Shown here in pieces: positions 44,038 to 53,150 of a stretch of 54,630 bases of DNA (positions within the stretch are counted from its first letter, which is position 1; each line of letters starts with the position of its first letter). The translations under genes and the position numbers were made by a program. The stretch comes from Alkalibacter mobilis. GTDB lineage: Bacteria; Bacillota; Clostridia; Eubacteriales; Alkalibacteraceae. The stretch lies in NCBI RefSeq assembly GCF_015594845.1, contig NZ_JADNRK010000014.1:1-54630 (forward strand). The letters are read 5' to 3'. The notes beneath the pieces were generated by a model, which ran no database searches, was not told the DNA's origin, and was given only the letters and a program-made list of their open reading frames with translations.

Positions 44038-45158
44038 AAGTATTGATTGCAGCCGGTGGGACCGGCGGACACATATATCCTGGAATAGCGATAGCAAAAC
44101 ATATCAGTGAAATGGAACCCGATTCACAAATCAAGTTTGTGGGAACTAACAGAGGTATGGAAACTTCAATAGTACCCGATAATGGTTTTGAACTGGAACT
44201 TATAAGGGTAAAAGGGTTTGATAGAAAACTTTCGTTTAATACATTGAAAAGCTTCAAGGAGCTGTTTTTGGGTATGGGAGATGCAAGAAGATTATTAAAA
44301 GCATACAAGCCGGATATTGTCATAGGAATGGGCGGGTACGTATGTGGCCCAATTTTGTTATGGGCTTCAAGAATGAAAATTCCAACGATAATTCATGAAC
44401 AGAATGCTTTCCCGGGTGCTACCAACAAGCTCCTGAGTGGTTTTGTCGATAGAATAGGAATAAGTTTCATAAATGCCCGTGAATATTTCAAAAACAAGAA
44501 CAAGATATTTCTATGCGGAAACCCGGTTAGAAGAGAATTCTTTAAAACTGATTACGAATCATTCAGAAATGACCTGGGTTTTTCGAAAGAAGATTTTGTT
44601 GTTGTATCGGCCGGAGGAAGCCTTGGGGCTGAGTCTATAAATAAGGCGATGATCCAGGTCATTACATCAGCAGAGACGATTGATTCCCTCAAGATCATTC
44701 ATATTACAGGAAAAACCAAATATGATGATTTTATGGCCGAATTAGTTTCCCGAGGAATAGATCCCGATCAAAACAACAAAATTAAAATTTTATCTTACAG
44801 TGATTCAATGGATAAGATATATGGTTGTGCTGACTTGGCAGTTTCAAGAGCAGGAGCCATGAGTGTTGCTGAATTGGCTGCAGTTGGGACACCTGCAATA
44901 TTCATTCCATATCCTTATGCCACCGACAATCATCAAGAATACAACGCTAGATCTGTGACGGATTCAGGGGGAGGAATCTTGATATTGGATAGTGATCTTG
45001 CGAATGATCCGGGAATTTTGTTTGACAAAATAAGTTGGTTGGCGGATAAAAGATGCGAGCTTGAGACTATGCGTGCAAGAATGAAGGCAAAAGCGATAAT
45101 AGACTCCGAAATGATCTTTTATAATGAGATAAAACGCTTATTGAATGGAAATGCATAA
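44034..45158 (+). CDS. murG: Lipid II synthase MurG
   Basis: MurG transfers N-acetylglucosamine from UDP-GlcNAc to lipid I at the inner face of the membrane, making lipid II. The 374-residue protein has the N-terminal GGTGGHIYPGIA (7-18), the GMGGYVCGP loop near 99-107 and HEQNAFPGATNK near 122-133. The UDP-GlcNAc-binding region SRAGAMSVAELAA is near 272-284. Its ATG overlaps the ftsW stop (ATGA). Confidence 0.96.
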   Translation: MKVLIAAGGTGGHIYPGIAIAKHISEMEPDSQIKFVGTNRGMETSIVPDNGFELELIRVKGFDRKLSFNTLKSFKELFLGMGDARRLLKAYKPDIVIGMGGYVCGPILLWASRMKIPTIIHEQNAFPGATNKLLSGFVDRIGISFINAREYFKNKNKIFLCGNPVRREFFKTDYESFRNDLGFSKEDFVVVSAGGSLGAESINKAMIQVITSAETIDSLKIIHITGKTKYDDFMAELVSRGIDPDQNNKIKILSYSDSMDKIYGCADLAVSRAGAMSVAELAAVGTPAIFIPYPYATDNHQEYNARSVTDSGGGILILDSDLANDPGILFDKISWLADKRCELETMRARMKAKAIIDSEMIFYNEIKRLLNGNA

Positions 45159-45160
45159 AA

Positions 45161-45922
45161 ATGGGAAATATAAAGAGAGACAACAAGAACAAAAGAAAGA
45201 AAAAAAGAAAAATTATCGGAATTTTGAAGATGTTGTTTTTTGTAGTGTTGTTGGTTTTTGGTTTGAATTTTGTTTTCTTTACTGATTTCTTTGAAGTTAA
45301 AAATATTGAATTCCCTGAATTCCAAAAGATCGACAAGGAAACGCTTATGGTATCGTCAGGACTTAAACTTGGAGAAAATATCATTCTTATCAAAAAAAAA
45401 GAGGCTGCGCTTAATCTTAAGAAACTTGGATATATCAAAGATGTCAGCATAATCAGGGTCTTTCCGGACACCATAAAGATTTACATAACTGAAAGAGAAC
45501 CCGAATTTATAATCAAGAACGAACGAAAATTTGTTTATGCGGATGAGGAAGGTGCTGTTGCTGAAATCTCAGATCAGGTCAAAAGATTGAACATACCACT
45601 CGTGACCGGTTTGGATGGGATTTTAAGTGATCCGAAAGAGTCTGAGAAAATTAAAACCGATCCTTTATGGGTGGGGAACAACCTGGTTACTTCGATATCG
45701 CTCTTAAAGCAGTATGAATTGACTGGAAAAATTTCGGAAATATACGTGACTAATGAAAAACAATTGCACATATATACGAATGGTGGTAGTATAATTAAAG
45801 TTAAAGATAAGGAAAATCTGGAGAGCAAAATAGATTTTATTTACACATACATTAATGATAATGACGATAGGATGATAATTGATCTTACCCATGGAGGAAA
45901 CCCCACATATACTCCAAGGTAA
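45161..45922 (+). CDS. divIB: Cell division protein FtsQ/DivIB
   Basis: DivIB is a bitopic division protein that binds FtsL and DivIC and helps regulate septal synthesis. The 253-residue protein has a very basic cytoplasmic tail (about 4-17), one membrane helix (about 19-41), the POTRA domain (about 45-112, with VKNIEFPEFQKIDKETL), and the FtsQ domain with VFPDTIKIYITEREPEF. It lies after murG, the usual place. The ribosome site is weak, so coupling to murG is likely. Confidence 0.9.
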   Translation: MGNIKRDNKNKRKKKRKIIGILKMLFFVVLLVFGLNFVFFTDFFEVKNIEFPEFQKIDKETLMVSSGLKLGENIILIKKKEAALNLKKLGYIKDVSIIRVFPDTIKIYITEREPEFIIKNERKFVYADEEGAVAEISDQVKRLNIPLVTGLDGILSDPKESEKIKTDPLWVGNNLVTSISLLKQYELTGKISEIYVTNEKQLHIYTNGGSIIKVKDKENLESKIDFIYTYINDNDDRMIIDLTHGGNPTYTPR

Positions 45923-45939
45923 CGAGGAGAGAAAATATT

Positions 45940-46650
45940 TTGAAAAAATTTTTAGGAAGACCGGTAATAGGATTCATATTTGCGATAATTGGTATAATGC
46001 TGGTGATGCAGGGTCAAACCATCGGCAATATGGGCGGCTTGGTCAGCTCTCAAAGAGCTGATGAACTTTTGCTGGAATTAAATCAGTTGAAACGTGAGAA
46101 CGAGCAATTAAGTATAAGGACTGAAGAATTACAAGAAGCAGTCACCGACTTTGAATCTTTGGCAGCAGACAATAACAGGTATATAGAGAAATTGGTTTCA
46201 GATGTGAACAATGCCAAACTGTATTCAGGACAAACTGATGTGACCGGTAGCGGTGTAACCATTACGTTGGATTATGACAGCGTTGAGAATGACGGATTCG
46301 ATCCTTTTTTATACAATTCCGAGTTGTTGCTTCTTATGGTAAATGAACTTAATGCAGCTGGAGCTGAAGCAGTATCGATCAACGACGAGAGAATAATAAG
46401 CACTTCGGAAATCAGGCTGGCGGGAAGTCATATAAATATCAATGGAAAAAAACACTCCAGGCCGTTTGTGTTTAAAGTTATCGGAGACACGAAAACACTT
46501 AGATCGGCAGTACTGATCAGAGCCGGGATAGCGGATATAATGAGGGCAAATTATATAAGTGTGGATATCGAAGACGAGTCTGAACTCTTGGTTGGTAAAT
46601 ACGAAGGGGTCATAAGTTACAGGTATGCAAAACCGGTGGTGAGTGAATGA
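45940..46650 (+). CDS. DUF881 family membrane protein, first copy
   Basis: This 236-residue protein has one N-terminal membrane helix (about 8-28), a coiled coil (about 42-75), and a DUF881 domain with TGSGVTITLDY and NELNAAGAEAVSINDERIISTSEIR. Its relatives, such as YlxW/YlxX of Bacillus, lie before ftsZ or sigE in many Firmicutes and may have an envelope or division role that is not established. The start is TTG 45940 with GAGGAGA ten bases before. It overlaps the second DUF881 gene by 4 bp. Confidence 0.85.
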   Translation: MKKFLGRPVIGFIFAIIGIMLVMQGQTIGNMGGLVSSQRADELLLELNQLKRENEQLSIRTEELQEAVTDFESLAADNNRYIEKLVSDVNNAKLYSGQTDVTGSGVTITLDYDSVENDGFDPFLYNSELLLLMVNELNAAGAEAVSINDERIISTSEIRLAGSHININGKKHSRPFVFKVIGDTKTLRSAVLIRAGIADIMRANYISVDIEDESELLVGKYEGVISYRYAKPVVSE

Positions 46651-47351
46651 TGAAAGCAAAAACCGGGAAAATGAATTTGAATGTATTCATTGTCTTTGCG
46701 GTAATAGGAATACTTATCTCATTCTTTTTTGCAAATACATCACGAGACGATGATGGTTGGAGTGGTATCGTAACGGCCAAAACCATATACAGTTTCCAGA
46801 CTGAAATAAGTCAACAAAAAACAAGAAATGATGAACTGAAAGAAATAATTGCCGAACTCGAAGGAAAACTTGAGAAATATTCTCTTGAGAATCCGGATTA
46901 TGACGCATTGGAAAATGAACTGTTCAATGAATTGTCCAAATATGATATAATTACAGGAAAGTTGGATGTAAAAGGTGAGGGAATAAGCATCGAGTTGGCG
47001 GACAGCACCAGAATCCTGGAACCGGGGGAAAATATTAATAATTTCATTATCCACAATAGTGATGTATTAGAAATTATCAATGAATTAAGATCCAACGGAG
47101 CAGAAGTCATAGCGTTAAACGGATACCGCCTTACATGGGATTCTAATATCGATTGTGCAGGCCCTGTAATATACGTCGATGACTTTGTGGCTGGAACACC
47201 ATTTGTTATAGAAGCCATAGGTGACAAGGAAAAACTATACGCCGGATTGGAGTCACAAGATAGTATCGTCCAGCTGTTAAGACACTGGGACATTATGGTG
47301 AATATCCGCGAAAGAGATGAAATTCTAATAAAAAGCAGAGATAATCTCTAG
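46647..47351 (+). CDS. DUF881 family membrane protein, second copy
   Basis: This is a second DUF881 protein, 234 residues, with the same plan as the one before: N-terminal membrane helix (about 9-30), coiled coil (about 47-75) and DUF881 domain with GKLDVKGEGISIELAD and ELRSNGAEVIALNGYRLTWDS. The two are clearly diverged in sequence, so the duplication is old. It overlaps the first copy (ATGA) and is followed by the Sbp-like gene. Its role is unknown. Confidence 0.85.
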   Translation: MMKAKTGKMNLNVFIVFAVIGILISFFFANTSRDDDGWSGIVTAKTIYSFQTEISQQKTRNDELKEIIAELEGKLEKYSLENPDYDALENELFNELSKYDIITGKLDVKGEGISIELADSTRILEPGENINNFIIHNSDVLEIINELRSNGAEVIALNGYRLTWDSNIDCAGPVIYVDDFVAGTPFVIEAIGDKEKLYAGLESQDSIVQLLRHWDIMVNIRERDEILIKSRDNL

Positions 47352-47375
47352 GGATTCGCATGGAAAGGTGATAAA

Positions 47376-47726
47376 ATGATTTTAGCGATTTTGGGATTGG
47401 CACTGGGGGTTTTTCTTGGTTTTATCATTCCAGTGGATCTTCCGTCTTCATATACTTCATACATGTCGATCGCACTGCTGGCCGCACTTGATTCGGTTTT
47501 TGGCGGTGTGCGAGCCGAGTTGGAGAATAAATTTGATTCCCATATTTTTATTTCCGGTTTCTTCGGAAATATAATTATAGCCACTTTTTTGGCTTATTTC
47601 GGGGACAGGGTTGGGATTCCTCTGTATTATGCTGCAATCTTCACTTTTGGAACGAGAATGTTCCAGAATTTTGCTATAATTCGCAGGATCATATTAAAAA
47701 AAATAGAAGAAAAATACAACAGATAA
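47376..47726 (+). CDS. sbp: Small basic protein Sbp (DUF1290)
   Basis: This is a 116-residue membrane protein of the DUF1290/Sbp family with three hydrophobic segments (about 2-22, 27-48, 57-85). The conserved [30 protein letters not shown] region is at about 19-48. In Bacillus, sbp lies between divIB/ylxW and ftsA/ftsZ, as it does here. Its function is not well known. AAAGGTGATAAA precedes the ATG. Confidence 0.9.
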   Translation: MILAILGLALGVFLGFIIPVDLPSSYTSYMSIALLAALDSVFGGVRAELENKFDSHIFISGFFGNIIIATFLAYFGDRVGIPLYYAAIFTFGTRMFQNFAIIRRIILKKIEEKYNR

Positions 47727-47754
47727 CATAAAATTATTCATGGGGGGTATTAAT

Positions 47755-48825
47755 TTGCTTCAATTTGATATGGAATTTGAACAATTTGCTTCAATAAAAG
47801 TTATAGGTGTAGGTGGCGGCGGAAACAACGCCGTGAACAGAATGATCGAGTCAGGCCTCAAAGGTGTGAGCTTTGCAGTGATCAATACTGACAATCAGGC
47901 TTTATCCTTGTCATTGGCACAAGAAAGAATACAAATAGGCGAAAAAACAACTGCAGGCCTCGGAGCTGGAGCCAACCCGGAAATAGGTCAAAAATCCGCA
48001 GAGGAAAGTGAAGATCAACTTAGGGAATCGATCAAGGGAACTGACTTGTTGTTCGTAACCGCCGGAATGGGTGGCGGTACGGGTACAGGAGCTGCTCCTA
48101 TAGTTGCCAAGGTTGCGAAAGAAATGGGTGTATTAACCGTAGGTGTGGTTACAAAACCTTTTTCTTTTGAAGGAAAAGTAAGGATGAACAATGCAGACCT
48201 TGGAATTAAACTTTTAAGCGAAAATGTCGATGCCCTGGTTACCATTCCAAATGATAGATTATTGCAGTTGGCGGATAAGACCACATCCCTTAGAGATGCC
48301 TTTAAAATGGCAGACAATGTACTGCTGCAAGGGGTTAGGGGTATTTCTGATTTAATAGCCATACCGGGACTTGTGAGCTTGGACTTTGCAGATGTAAAAA
48401 CAATAATGAAGGACACAGGATTGGCACACATGGGTGTAGGAGTTGCAACAGGAGAGAATAAAGCCGTGGAAGCAGCTAAACAAGCTATTCATAGTCCGTT
48501 GTTGGAGACTCAGATCGATGGAGCAACTGGTGTTCTTCTGAATATTACCGGTGGATCGAACTTGACATTGTTCGAAGTCGATCAAGCAGCAGAAATTGCA
48601 AGAGAAGCAGCAGATCCGGATGCAAATGTAATATTTGGAGCGGCAATAGACGAAAGTATGGAGGATGAAATCAAAATTACTGTCATTGCTACAGGATTTT
48701 CAAATAAAGCAACTCAATCAACTGTTCAACAGCATGGAAAGCCGGTTCAAACTGGAGAGAGCAAGCAGAATCAAGGTCATTTTGATCAATTTGATATCCC
48801 GAATTTTTTAAAACGAAATAAATAG
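47755..48825 (+). CDS. ftsZ: Cell division GTPase FtsZ
   Basis: FtsZ is the tubulin-like GTPase that forms the division ring. The 356-residue protein has the nucleotide-binding [13 protein letters not shown] near the N-terminus and the tubulin signature GGGTGTG (106-112). The short linker is followed by the conserved C-terminal peptide [11 protein letters not shown] that binds membrane anchors. The T7 loop reads SLDFAD (208-213) instead of the usual NLDFAD: the Asn is Ser. I choose TTG 47755 because GGGGGG (47742-47747) stands seven bases before it, whereas the ATG at 47740 overlaps that site. No ftsA precedes it. Confidence 0.96.
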   Translation: MLQFDMEFEQFASIKVIGVGGGGNNAVNRMIESGLKGVSFAVINTDNQALSLSLAQERIQIGEKTTAGLGAGANPEIGQKSAEESEDQLRESIKGTDLLFVTAGMGGGTGTGAAPIVAKVAKEMGVLTVGVVTKPFSFEGKVRMNNADLGIKLLSENVDALVTIPNDRLLQLADKTTSLRDAFKMADNVLLQGVRGISDLIAIPGLVSLDFADVKTIMKDTGLAHMGVGVATGENKAVEAAKQAIHSPLLETQIDGATGVLLNITGGSNLTLFEVDQAAEIAREAADPDANVIFGAAIDESMEDEIKITVIATGFSNKATQSTVQQHGKPVQTGESKQNQGHFDQFDIPNFLKRNK

Positions 48826-48851
48826 AGAGCTAGATTAAATATTGAATTTCA

Positions 48852-48885
48852 GGCCGTTTTCAACTTGAGAGGGTTGTTGACGGCC
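48852..48885 (+). terminator. Imperfect hairpin after ftsZ
   Basis: GGCCGTTTTCAAC (48852-48864) pairs imperfectly with GTTGTTGACGGCC (48873-48885). No T tract follows, so it may end the operon only partly or stabilise the message. Confidence 0.4.
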
Positions 48886-48905
48886 CGTTGTGATTTAAAG
48901 ATTTA

Positions 48906-48934
48906 TAGACATTAAAAAAAACATCGGTTATAAT
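48906..48934 (+). promoter_or_regulatory. Promoter of nrdR
   Basis: TAGACA (48906-48911) and TATAAT (48929-48934) with a 17-bp spacer, about 30 bp before the nrdR start. Confidence 0.65.
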
Positions 48935-48964
48935 TATTACATGTTGTTTTAGGAGGAGTTATTT

Positions 48965-49429
48965 TTGAAATGTCCATTTTGCAATCATATGGAGAGTAAA
49001 GTAGTGGATTCCAGACCTACTGAAGAAGGAAACGTTATTAGAAGACGAAGAGAATGCTTCAGTTGTTCAAAGAGATTTACTACATACGAAAAAATTGAAG
49101 ACATACCTCTTATGGTTGTGAAAAAAGGCGGTCATAGAGAACAATTTGATAGAAGCAAGATCATAAACGGAATTCTCAGAGCTTGTGAGAAAAGGCCGAT
49201 CTCAATCAATCAAATTGAATCCATAGTTGATGATATTGAAAGAGAAGTTTATCAATCATCTGATCGAGAAGTTTCATCGGTTGCCATAGGAGAGAAAGTA
49301 ATGATACATCTGAAGAAAGTTGATGAAGTTGCTTACGTCAGATTTGCTTCTGTGTACAGACAATTTCGAGATTTAAACACTTTTATAGATGAATTGAATA
49401 AGCTGTTGAAAGAGAACAACCCTGTTTAA
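48965..49429 (+). CDS. nrdR: Ribonucleotide reductase repressor NrdR
   Basis: NrdR represses ribonucleotide reductase genes in answer to dATP/ATP levels. The 154-residue protein has an N-terminal zinc ribbon with two CxxC pairs (CPFC at 3-6 and CFSC near 31-34, with RRRREC between). An ATP-cone domain follows (about 46-136, with [20 protein letters not shown]). The start is TTG 48965 after AGGAGG. Its stop codon lies in a terminator. In spore formers sigE and sigG often stand between ftsZ and this gene. Confidence 0.95.
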   Translation: MKCPFCNHMESKVVDSRPTEEGNVIRRRRECFSCSKRFTTYEKIEDIPLMVVKKGGHREQFDRSKIINGILRACEKRPISINQIESIVDDIEREVYQSSDREVSSVAIGEKVMIHLKKVDEVAYVRFASVYRQFRDLNTFIDELNKLLKENNPV

Positions 49430-49442
49430 ACAGGGTTTTTTT
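49418..49442 (+). terminator. Terminator overlapping the nrdR stop codon
   Basis: AACCCTGTTT (49418-49427) pairs perfectly with AAACAGGGTT (49428-49437) and runs into a T tract. The loop must form inside the palindrome centre. Confidence 0.9.
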
Positions 49443-49456
49443 CTAAAGGAGAATAT

Positions 49457-49993
49457 ATGAGTTACGAAAAAACACTTGAAACAAAAGAAATTTACAAAGG
49501 AAAGATACTTGACTTGGATGTGGAAAAGGTTGAGTTGCAAAACGGAAAAATTTCCTACCGTGAAATAGTCAGACACAACGGCGCTTGTGCAGTATTGGCT
49601 GTCAATAACAACAAGGTAGTCATGATAAGGCAATATAGAAAACCTGTTGATTTGGATCTGCTAGAAATTCCTGCAGGTAAAATAGATGAAGGCGAATTAC
49701 CGGAAGCTTGTGCTGTCAGGGAGTTGGAAGAAGAAACCGGATTTATCCCGCGCAAACTTATAAAACTAGGAGAAATTTATACTTCTCCCGGGTTTTCCAA
49801 CGAGATAATTTACATGTATTATTCTAACGAACTGTTAGTTGGAAAAATCAATAGAGATGAAGATGAGTTTATTGATGTTGTTGAAGTTGAGATGGAAAGT
49901 CTGGATGGAATGATAAAAGAGGGAAAAATCAAAGATGGTAAAACATTGGCGGCAATTACTATGTATAGGAGCCTAGTATTGGCAAATGATTGA
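49457..49993 (+). CDS. nudF: Nudix hydrolase, ADP-ribose pyrophosphatase type
   Basis: This enzyme hydrolyses ADP-ribose or a related nucleoside diphosphate sugar. The 178-residue protein carries a full Nudix box, GKIDEGELPEACAVRELEEETGF (about 71-93), with its REXXEE core, followed by the downstream GEIYTSPGFSNE loop typical of ADP-ribose pyrophosphatases. AAAGGAGAA precedes the ATG. Its last 4 bases are close to the deoB ribosome site, and deoB begins 17 bp after its stop. Confidence 0.9.
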   Translation: MSYEKTLETKEIYKGKILDLDVEKVELQNGKISYREIVRHNGACAVLAVNNNKVVMIRQYRKPVDLDLLEIPAGKIDEGELPEACAVRELEEETGFIPRKLIKLGEIYTSPGFSNEIIYMYYSNELLVGKINRDEDEFIDVVEVEMESLDGMIKEGKIKDGKTLAAITMYRSLVLAND

Positions 49994-50010
49994 TTGGAGG
50001 TGCAGCATCA

Positions 50011-51180
50011 ATGAGGATTATTTGGATAGTAATAGATAGTGTGGGAATCGGAGAGCTGCCAGATGCTAATTTATACGGTGATGAAGGCAGCAATACCTTG
50101 GGTAATCTCTATAAAGCAATGCCAAAGCTAAAATTGCCAAACATGGAAAAACTTGGATTGGGAAATATTCAAGGGGTGTCAAATATTCCCCGAACAAAAA
50201 TACCCGCCGGTGCGTTTGGCAAAGCAGGACAAAAATCTCCGGGTAAAGACACGACCACGGGTCATTGGGAAATGGCGGGAATAATTTTAGAAAAGCCCTT
50301 TCCACTGTTCCCGAACGGTTTTCCGGATAGTTTTATTCAAGAGTTTCAAGATGCCATCGGAAGAAAGGTTCTAGGAAATTATGCAGCAAGCGGAACTGAA
50401 ATCATAAATATTTTAGGTGAAAAACATATGGAAACCGGATCGCCCATTGTCTACACATCGGGCGACAGCGTTTTTCAAATAGCTGCACATGAAGACGTAA
50501 TCCCTTTAAAAGAGCTTTATTCGATTTGTGAGAAGGCCAGAGAGCTGTTAAAAGAAGATCTTGCTGTAGGCAGAGTAATTGCAAGGCCGTTTACGGGCTC
50601 TAAAAATGGAGATTTCGTTAGAACCGCAAATAGGCACGATTATGCTTTGGACCCATTTCATGATACGGTTTTGAACAGAATAGAAGATAAAGGTCTTAAA
50701 GTATACGGAATAGGAAAAATTCATGATATTTTTAATGGTTATGGAGTTAGTGAAAGTTCGAAAATGAATGATAACAGGCATGGTATGTTAAAAGTAATGG
50801 AGCACATGAAAATTGTGAAGGAAGGTCTGATTTTCATTAATCTGGTTGATTTCGACATGAAATTCGGACACAGAAATGATGTGGAGGGATATGCCCAGGC
50901 CTTGATGGTGTTTGATGAACAACTTGGCGAACTTATGGAACAAATCAAAGAGGATGATATCCTAATAATCAATGCTGACCACGGATGTGATCCGACTACG
51001 GCAAGTACTGATCATTCGAGAGAGTATGTACCGATCCTGGTTTATGGAACTAAAATTAAAAATGTTGATTTGGGGATCAGAGAGAGTTTTTCCGACATTG
51101 GTCAGACAGTTGCAGAATTATTAGAAACCAAACCAATTAGAAACGGGAAAAGCTTTGCGGATAAAATATTGGATCATTAG
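50011..51180 (+). CDS. deoB: Phosphopentomutase
   Basis: DeoB interconverts ribose-1-phosphate and ribose-5-phosphate, or the deoxy forms, in nucleoside salvage. The 389-residue protein belongs to the alkaline phosphatase superfamily and uses two metal ions. The metal and active site segments are VIDSVGIGELPDA near 6-18, GKDTTTGHWE near 80-89 and HGCDPTTASTDHSRE near 318-332. The start is ATG 50011, eight bases after TGGAGGT (49996-50002). Confidence 0.95.
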   Translation: MRIIWIVIDSVGIGELPDANLYGDEGSNTLGNLYKAMPKLKLPNMEKLGLGNIQGVSNIPRTKIPAGAFGKAGQKSPGKDTTTGHWEMAGIILEKPFPLFPNGFPDSFIQEFQDAIGRKVLGNYAASGTEIINILGEKHMETGSPIVYTSGDSVFQIAAHEDVIPLKELYSICEKARELLKEDLAVGRVIARPFTGSKNGDFVRTANRHDYALDPFHDTVLNRIEDKGLKVYGIGKIHDIFNGYGVSESSKMNDNRHGMLKVMEHMKIVKEGLIFINLVDFDMKFGHRNDVEGYAQALMVFDEQLGELMEQIKEDDILIINADHGCDPTTASTDHSREYVPILVYGTKIKNVDLGIRESFSDIGQTVAELLETKPIRNGKSFADKILDH

Positions 51181-51243
51181 ATTTGAATCTATTATTCATA
51201 TGATAAAATTAGAATGTTACAAAAGAAAAACGGAGGTAAGCAA

Positions 51244-52518
51244 ATGAGTAATTTCATATTTTCCAATCACGATACAGTTGAATTGGCAAAAAAATACAGC
51301 ACACCGCTTTATGTACTGAGTGAGGATATCATCGAAGAAAATTCCATGAAAATAAAATCTGCTTTTGAAAAAACGATGATAGATTACGAAATAAATTATG
51401 CAGGAAAAGCTTTCTTGACTACTGCAATGTGCAAAATCATACAGCGGCTAGGGCTTTCATTGGACGTAGTTTCAGGAGGAGAATTATACACTGCTATCAC
51501 TGCAAATTTTCCTGTAAACAGAATATGTTTTCATGGTTCGAACAAGGCAATTTCAGAAATACGAATGGCTTATGAAAATAAAATCGGAAAAATTGTCGCT
51601 GACAGTGAATATGAATTGGGAATTTTAAATGAGATTGCAGAAGAGATGGATGTCAGACCCAATGTCATGGTAAGAGTTTCGCCAGGCATAGAGGCTCATA
51701 CCCATGAATATGTTCAAACAGGTCGTATAGATTCAAAATTTGGGGTGCCGCTGAAATTGATGGAAAGCGTATTGTCAGATCCGAACAAATACAAAAATTT
51801 AAATATAATTGGACTTCATTGCCACATAGGTTCACAGATATTTGATGAAAAACCATTTTTAATAGCTGCTGGAACAATGTTGGAATTAATGAAAAAATTA
51901 ACGAACAATGGATTTGAATTGAAACAGCTCAATTTGGGTGGTGGGTTTGGAATCCCTTATTTAAATGATGAAGGGGCCTTTGATATCGAAAATTATATCA
52001 AGAAACTCGTAGAGTTTATAAAGGAAAAATCGACACAATTAGATATCGAATTTCCTAAAATACTGGTGGAACCGGGCAGATTCATTGTCGGCCCGGCAGG
52101 AATCACCCTATACGAGATAGGTACTATAAAGGAAATCCCGCACACTAGAAAATACATAAGTGTGGACGGAGGCATGGGAGATAATCCGAGACCTGCTTTG
52201 TACAATGCACTATATCATGCAGTGGTTGCAAATAAGCCAAAATATAATGATGACGATGAAGAACTTGTGACCATAAGCGGAAGATGTTGTGAAACGGATA
52301 CATTGATAACAGACGTATTGCTGCCAAAATGTGAAGCGGGAGATATATTGGCTGTTTTAAACACTGGAGCTTACAATTATTCCATGGCCAGCAACTACAA
52401 CAGATTACCCAAACCTGCAGTAGTTCTTTTAAAGGGAAATGAGGATCAACTTATAGTTGAAAGAGAGACATATGCAGACTTGGTATCCAAGGATCGCATT
52501 CCAAGTTGGTATGATTGA
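51244..52518 (+). CDS. lysA: Diaminopimelate decarboxylase
   Basis: LysA decarboxylates meso-diaminopimelate to lysine with pyridoxal phosphate. The 424-residue protein has the PLP lysine in NYAGKAF near residue 51, the phosphate-binding GGGFGIPY near 228, EPGR near 275, and the dimer-interface cysteine in RCCETDTL near 342. All catalytic residues are present. The start is ATG 51244 with ACGGAGGT before it. It fits the meso-DAP cell wall implied by MurE. TTGAAT (51183-51188) and TAAAAT (51204-51209) with a 15-bp spacer may be its promoter. Confidence 0.95.
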   Translation: MSNFIFSNHDTVELAKKYSTPLYVLSEDIIEENSMKIKSAFEKTMIDYEINYAGKAFLTTAMCKIIQRLGLSLDVVSGGELYTAITANFPVNRICFHGSNKAISEIRMAYENKIGKIVADSEYELGILNEIAEEMDVRPNVMVRVSPGIEAHTHEYVQTGRIDSKFGVPLKLMESVLSDPNKYKNLNIIGLHCHIGSQIFDEKPFLIAAGTMLELMKKLTNNGFELKQLNLGGGFGIPYLNDEGAFDIENYIKKLVEFIKEKSTQLDIEFPKILVEPGRFIVGPAGITLYEIGTIKEIPHTRKYISVDGGMGDNPRPALYNALYHAVVANKPKYNDDDEELVTISGRCCETDTLITDVLLPKCEAGDILAVLNTGAYNYSMASNYNRLPKPAVVLLKGNEDQLIVERETYADLVSKDRIPSWYD

Positions 52519-53129
52519 TGGACTCACTTTTGAATAATATTAAAGATTTTATATACATAGTTCCAGCGCTTTTAATATCTTTGACGTTTCATGAATTGGC
52601 TCATGGATTGGTTGCATACAAACTAGGAGACCCTACAGCAAAGAGTATGGGTAGACTTACGTTGAATCCTATAAAGCATATTGATCCAACAGGTTTGCTG
52701 ATGTTGTTTTTATTCAGATTCGGGTGGGCTAAGCCGGTAGTTTACAATCCTGAATATTTTGAAAACAAAAAAATGGGTACTTTATTGGTTGCTCTAGCAG
52801 GGCCCGTTGCAAATGTTATAATAGCCACCATTTCCATGGGACTATTGATTGCCACCAATGGAATTTGGAGCTCTTTCTTAGGAATGCTTTTTCAGTTTAA
52901 TGTTGTGTTTGCAGTTTTCAATATGTTGCCCGTACCTCCATTGGATGGTTCAAAAGTGTTGGCAAGTATCCTTCCTGAAAATCTTTCTTTTTTTATATGG
53001 AAGTACGAAAAAATTGGATACATGATACTATTGGGGTTGGCGGTCAGCGGAATGGTTTCTAAAATCATCTTCCCCATTTACAACTATTTGGCAGTGGGAA
53101 TAATAAATCTGGTTCAGATATTTTTATAA
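52518..53129 (+). CDS. Site-2 protease family membrane metalloprotease (M50)
   Basis: This is a zinc metalloprotease of the M50 family, 203 residues, with about five membrane segments. The zinc-binding HELAH is at 25-29, and the third ligand, an aspartate, is in PPLDGSKVL near 140-148. It belongs to the small stand-alone group without PDZ domains, found next to scpA in many Firmicutes (YwhC-like). The substrate is unknown. ATG 52518 shares a base with the lysA stop (TGATG), so translation is coupled. Confidence 0.9.
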   Translation: MDSLLNNIKDFIYIVPALLISLTFHELAHGLVAYKLGDPTAKSMGRLTLNPIKHIDPTGLLMLFLFRFGWAKPVVYNPEYFENKKMGTLLVALAGPVANVIIATISMGLLIATNGIWSSFLGMLFQFNVVFAVFNMLPVPPLDGSKVLASILPENLSFFIWKYEKIGYMILLGLAVSGMVSKIIFPIYNYLAVGIINLVQIFL

Positions 53130-53150
53130 GAATCAAGAAAAGGTGCGAAA

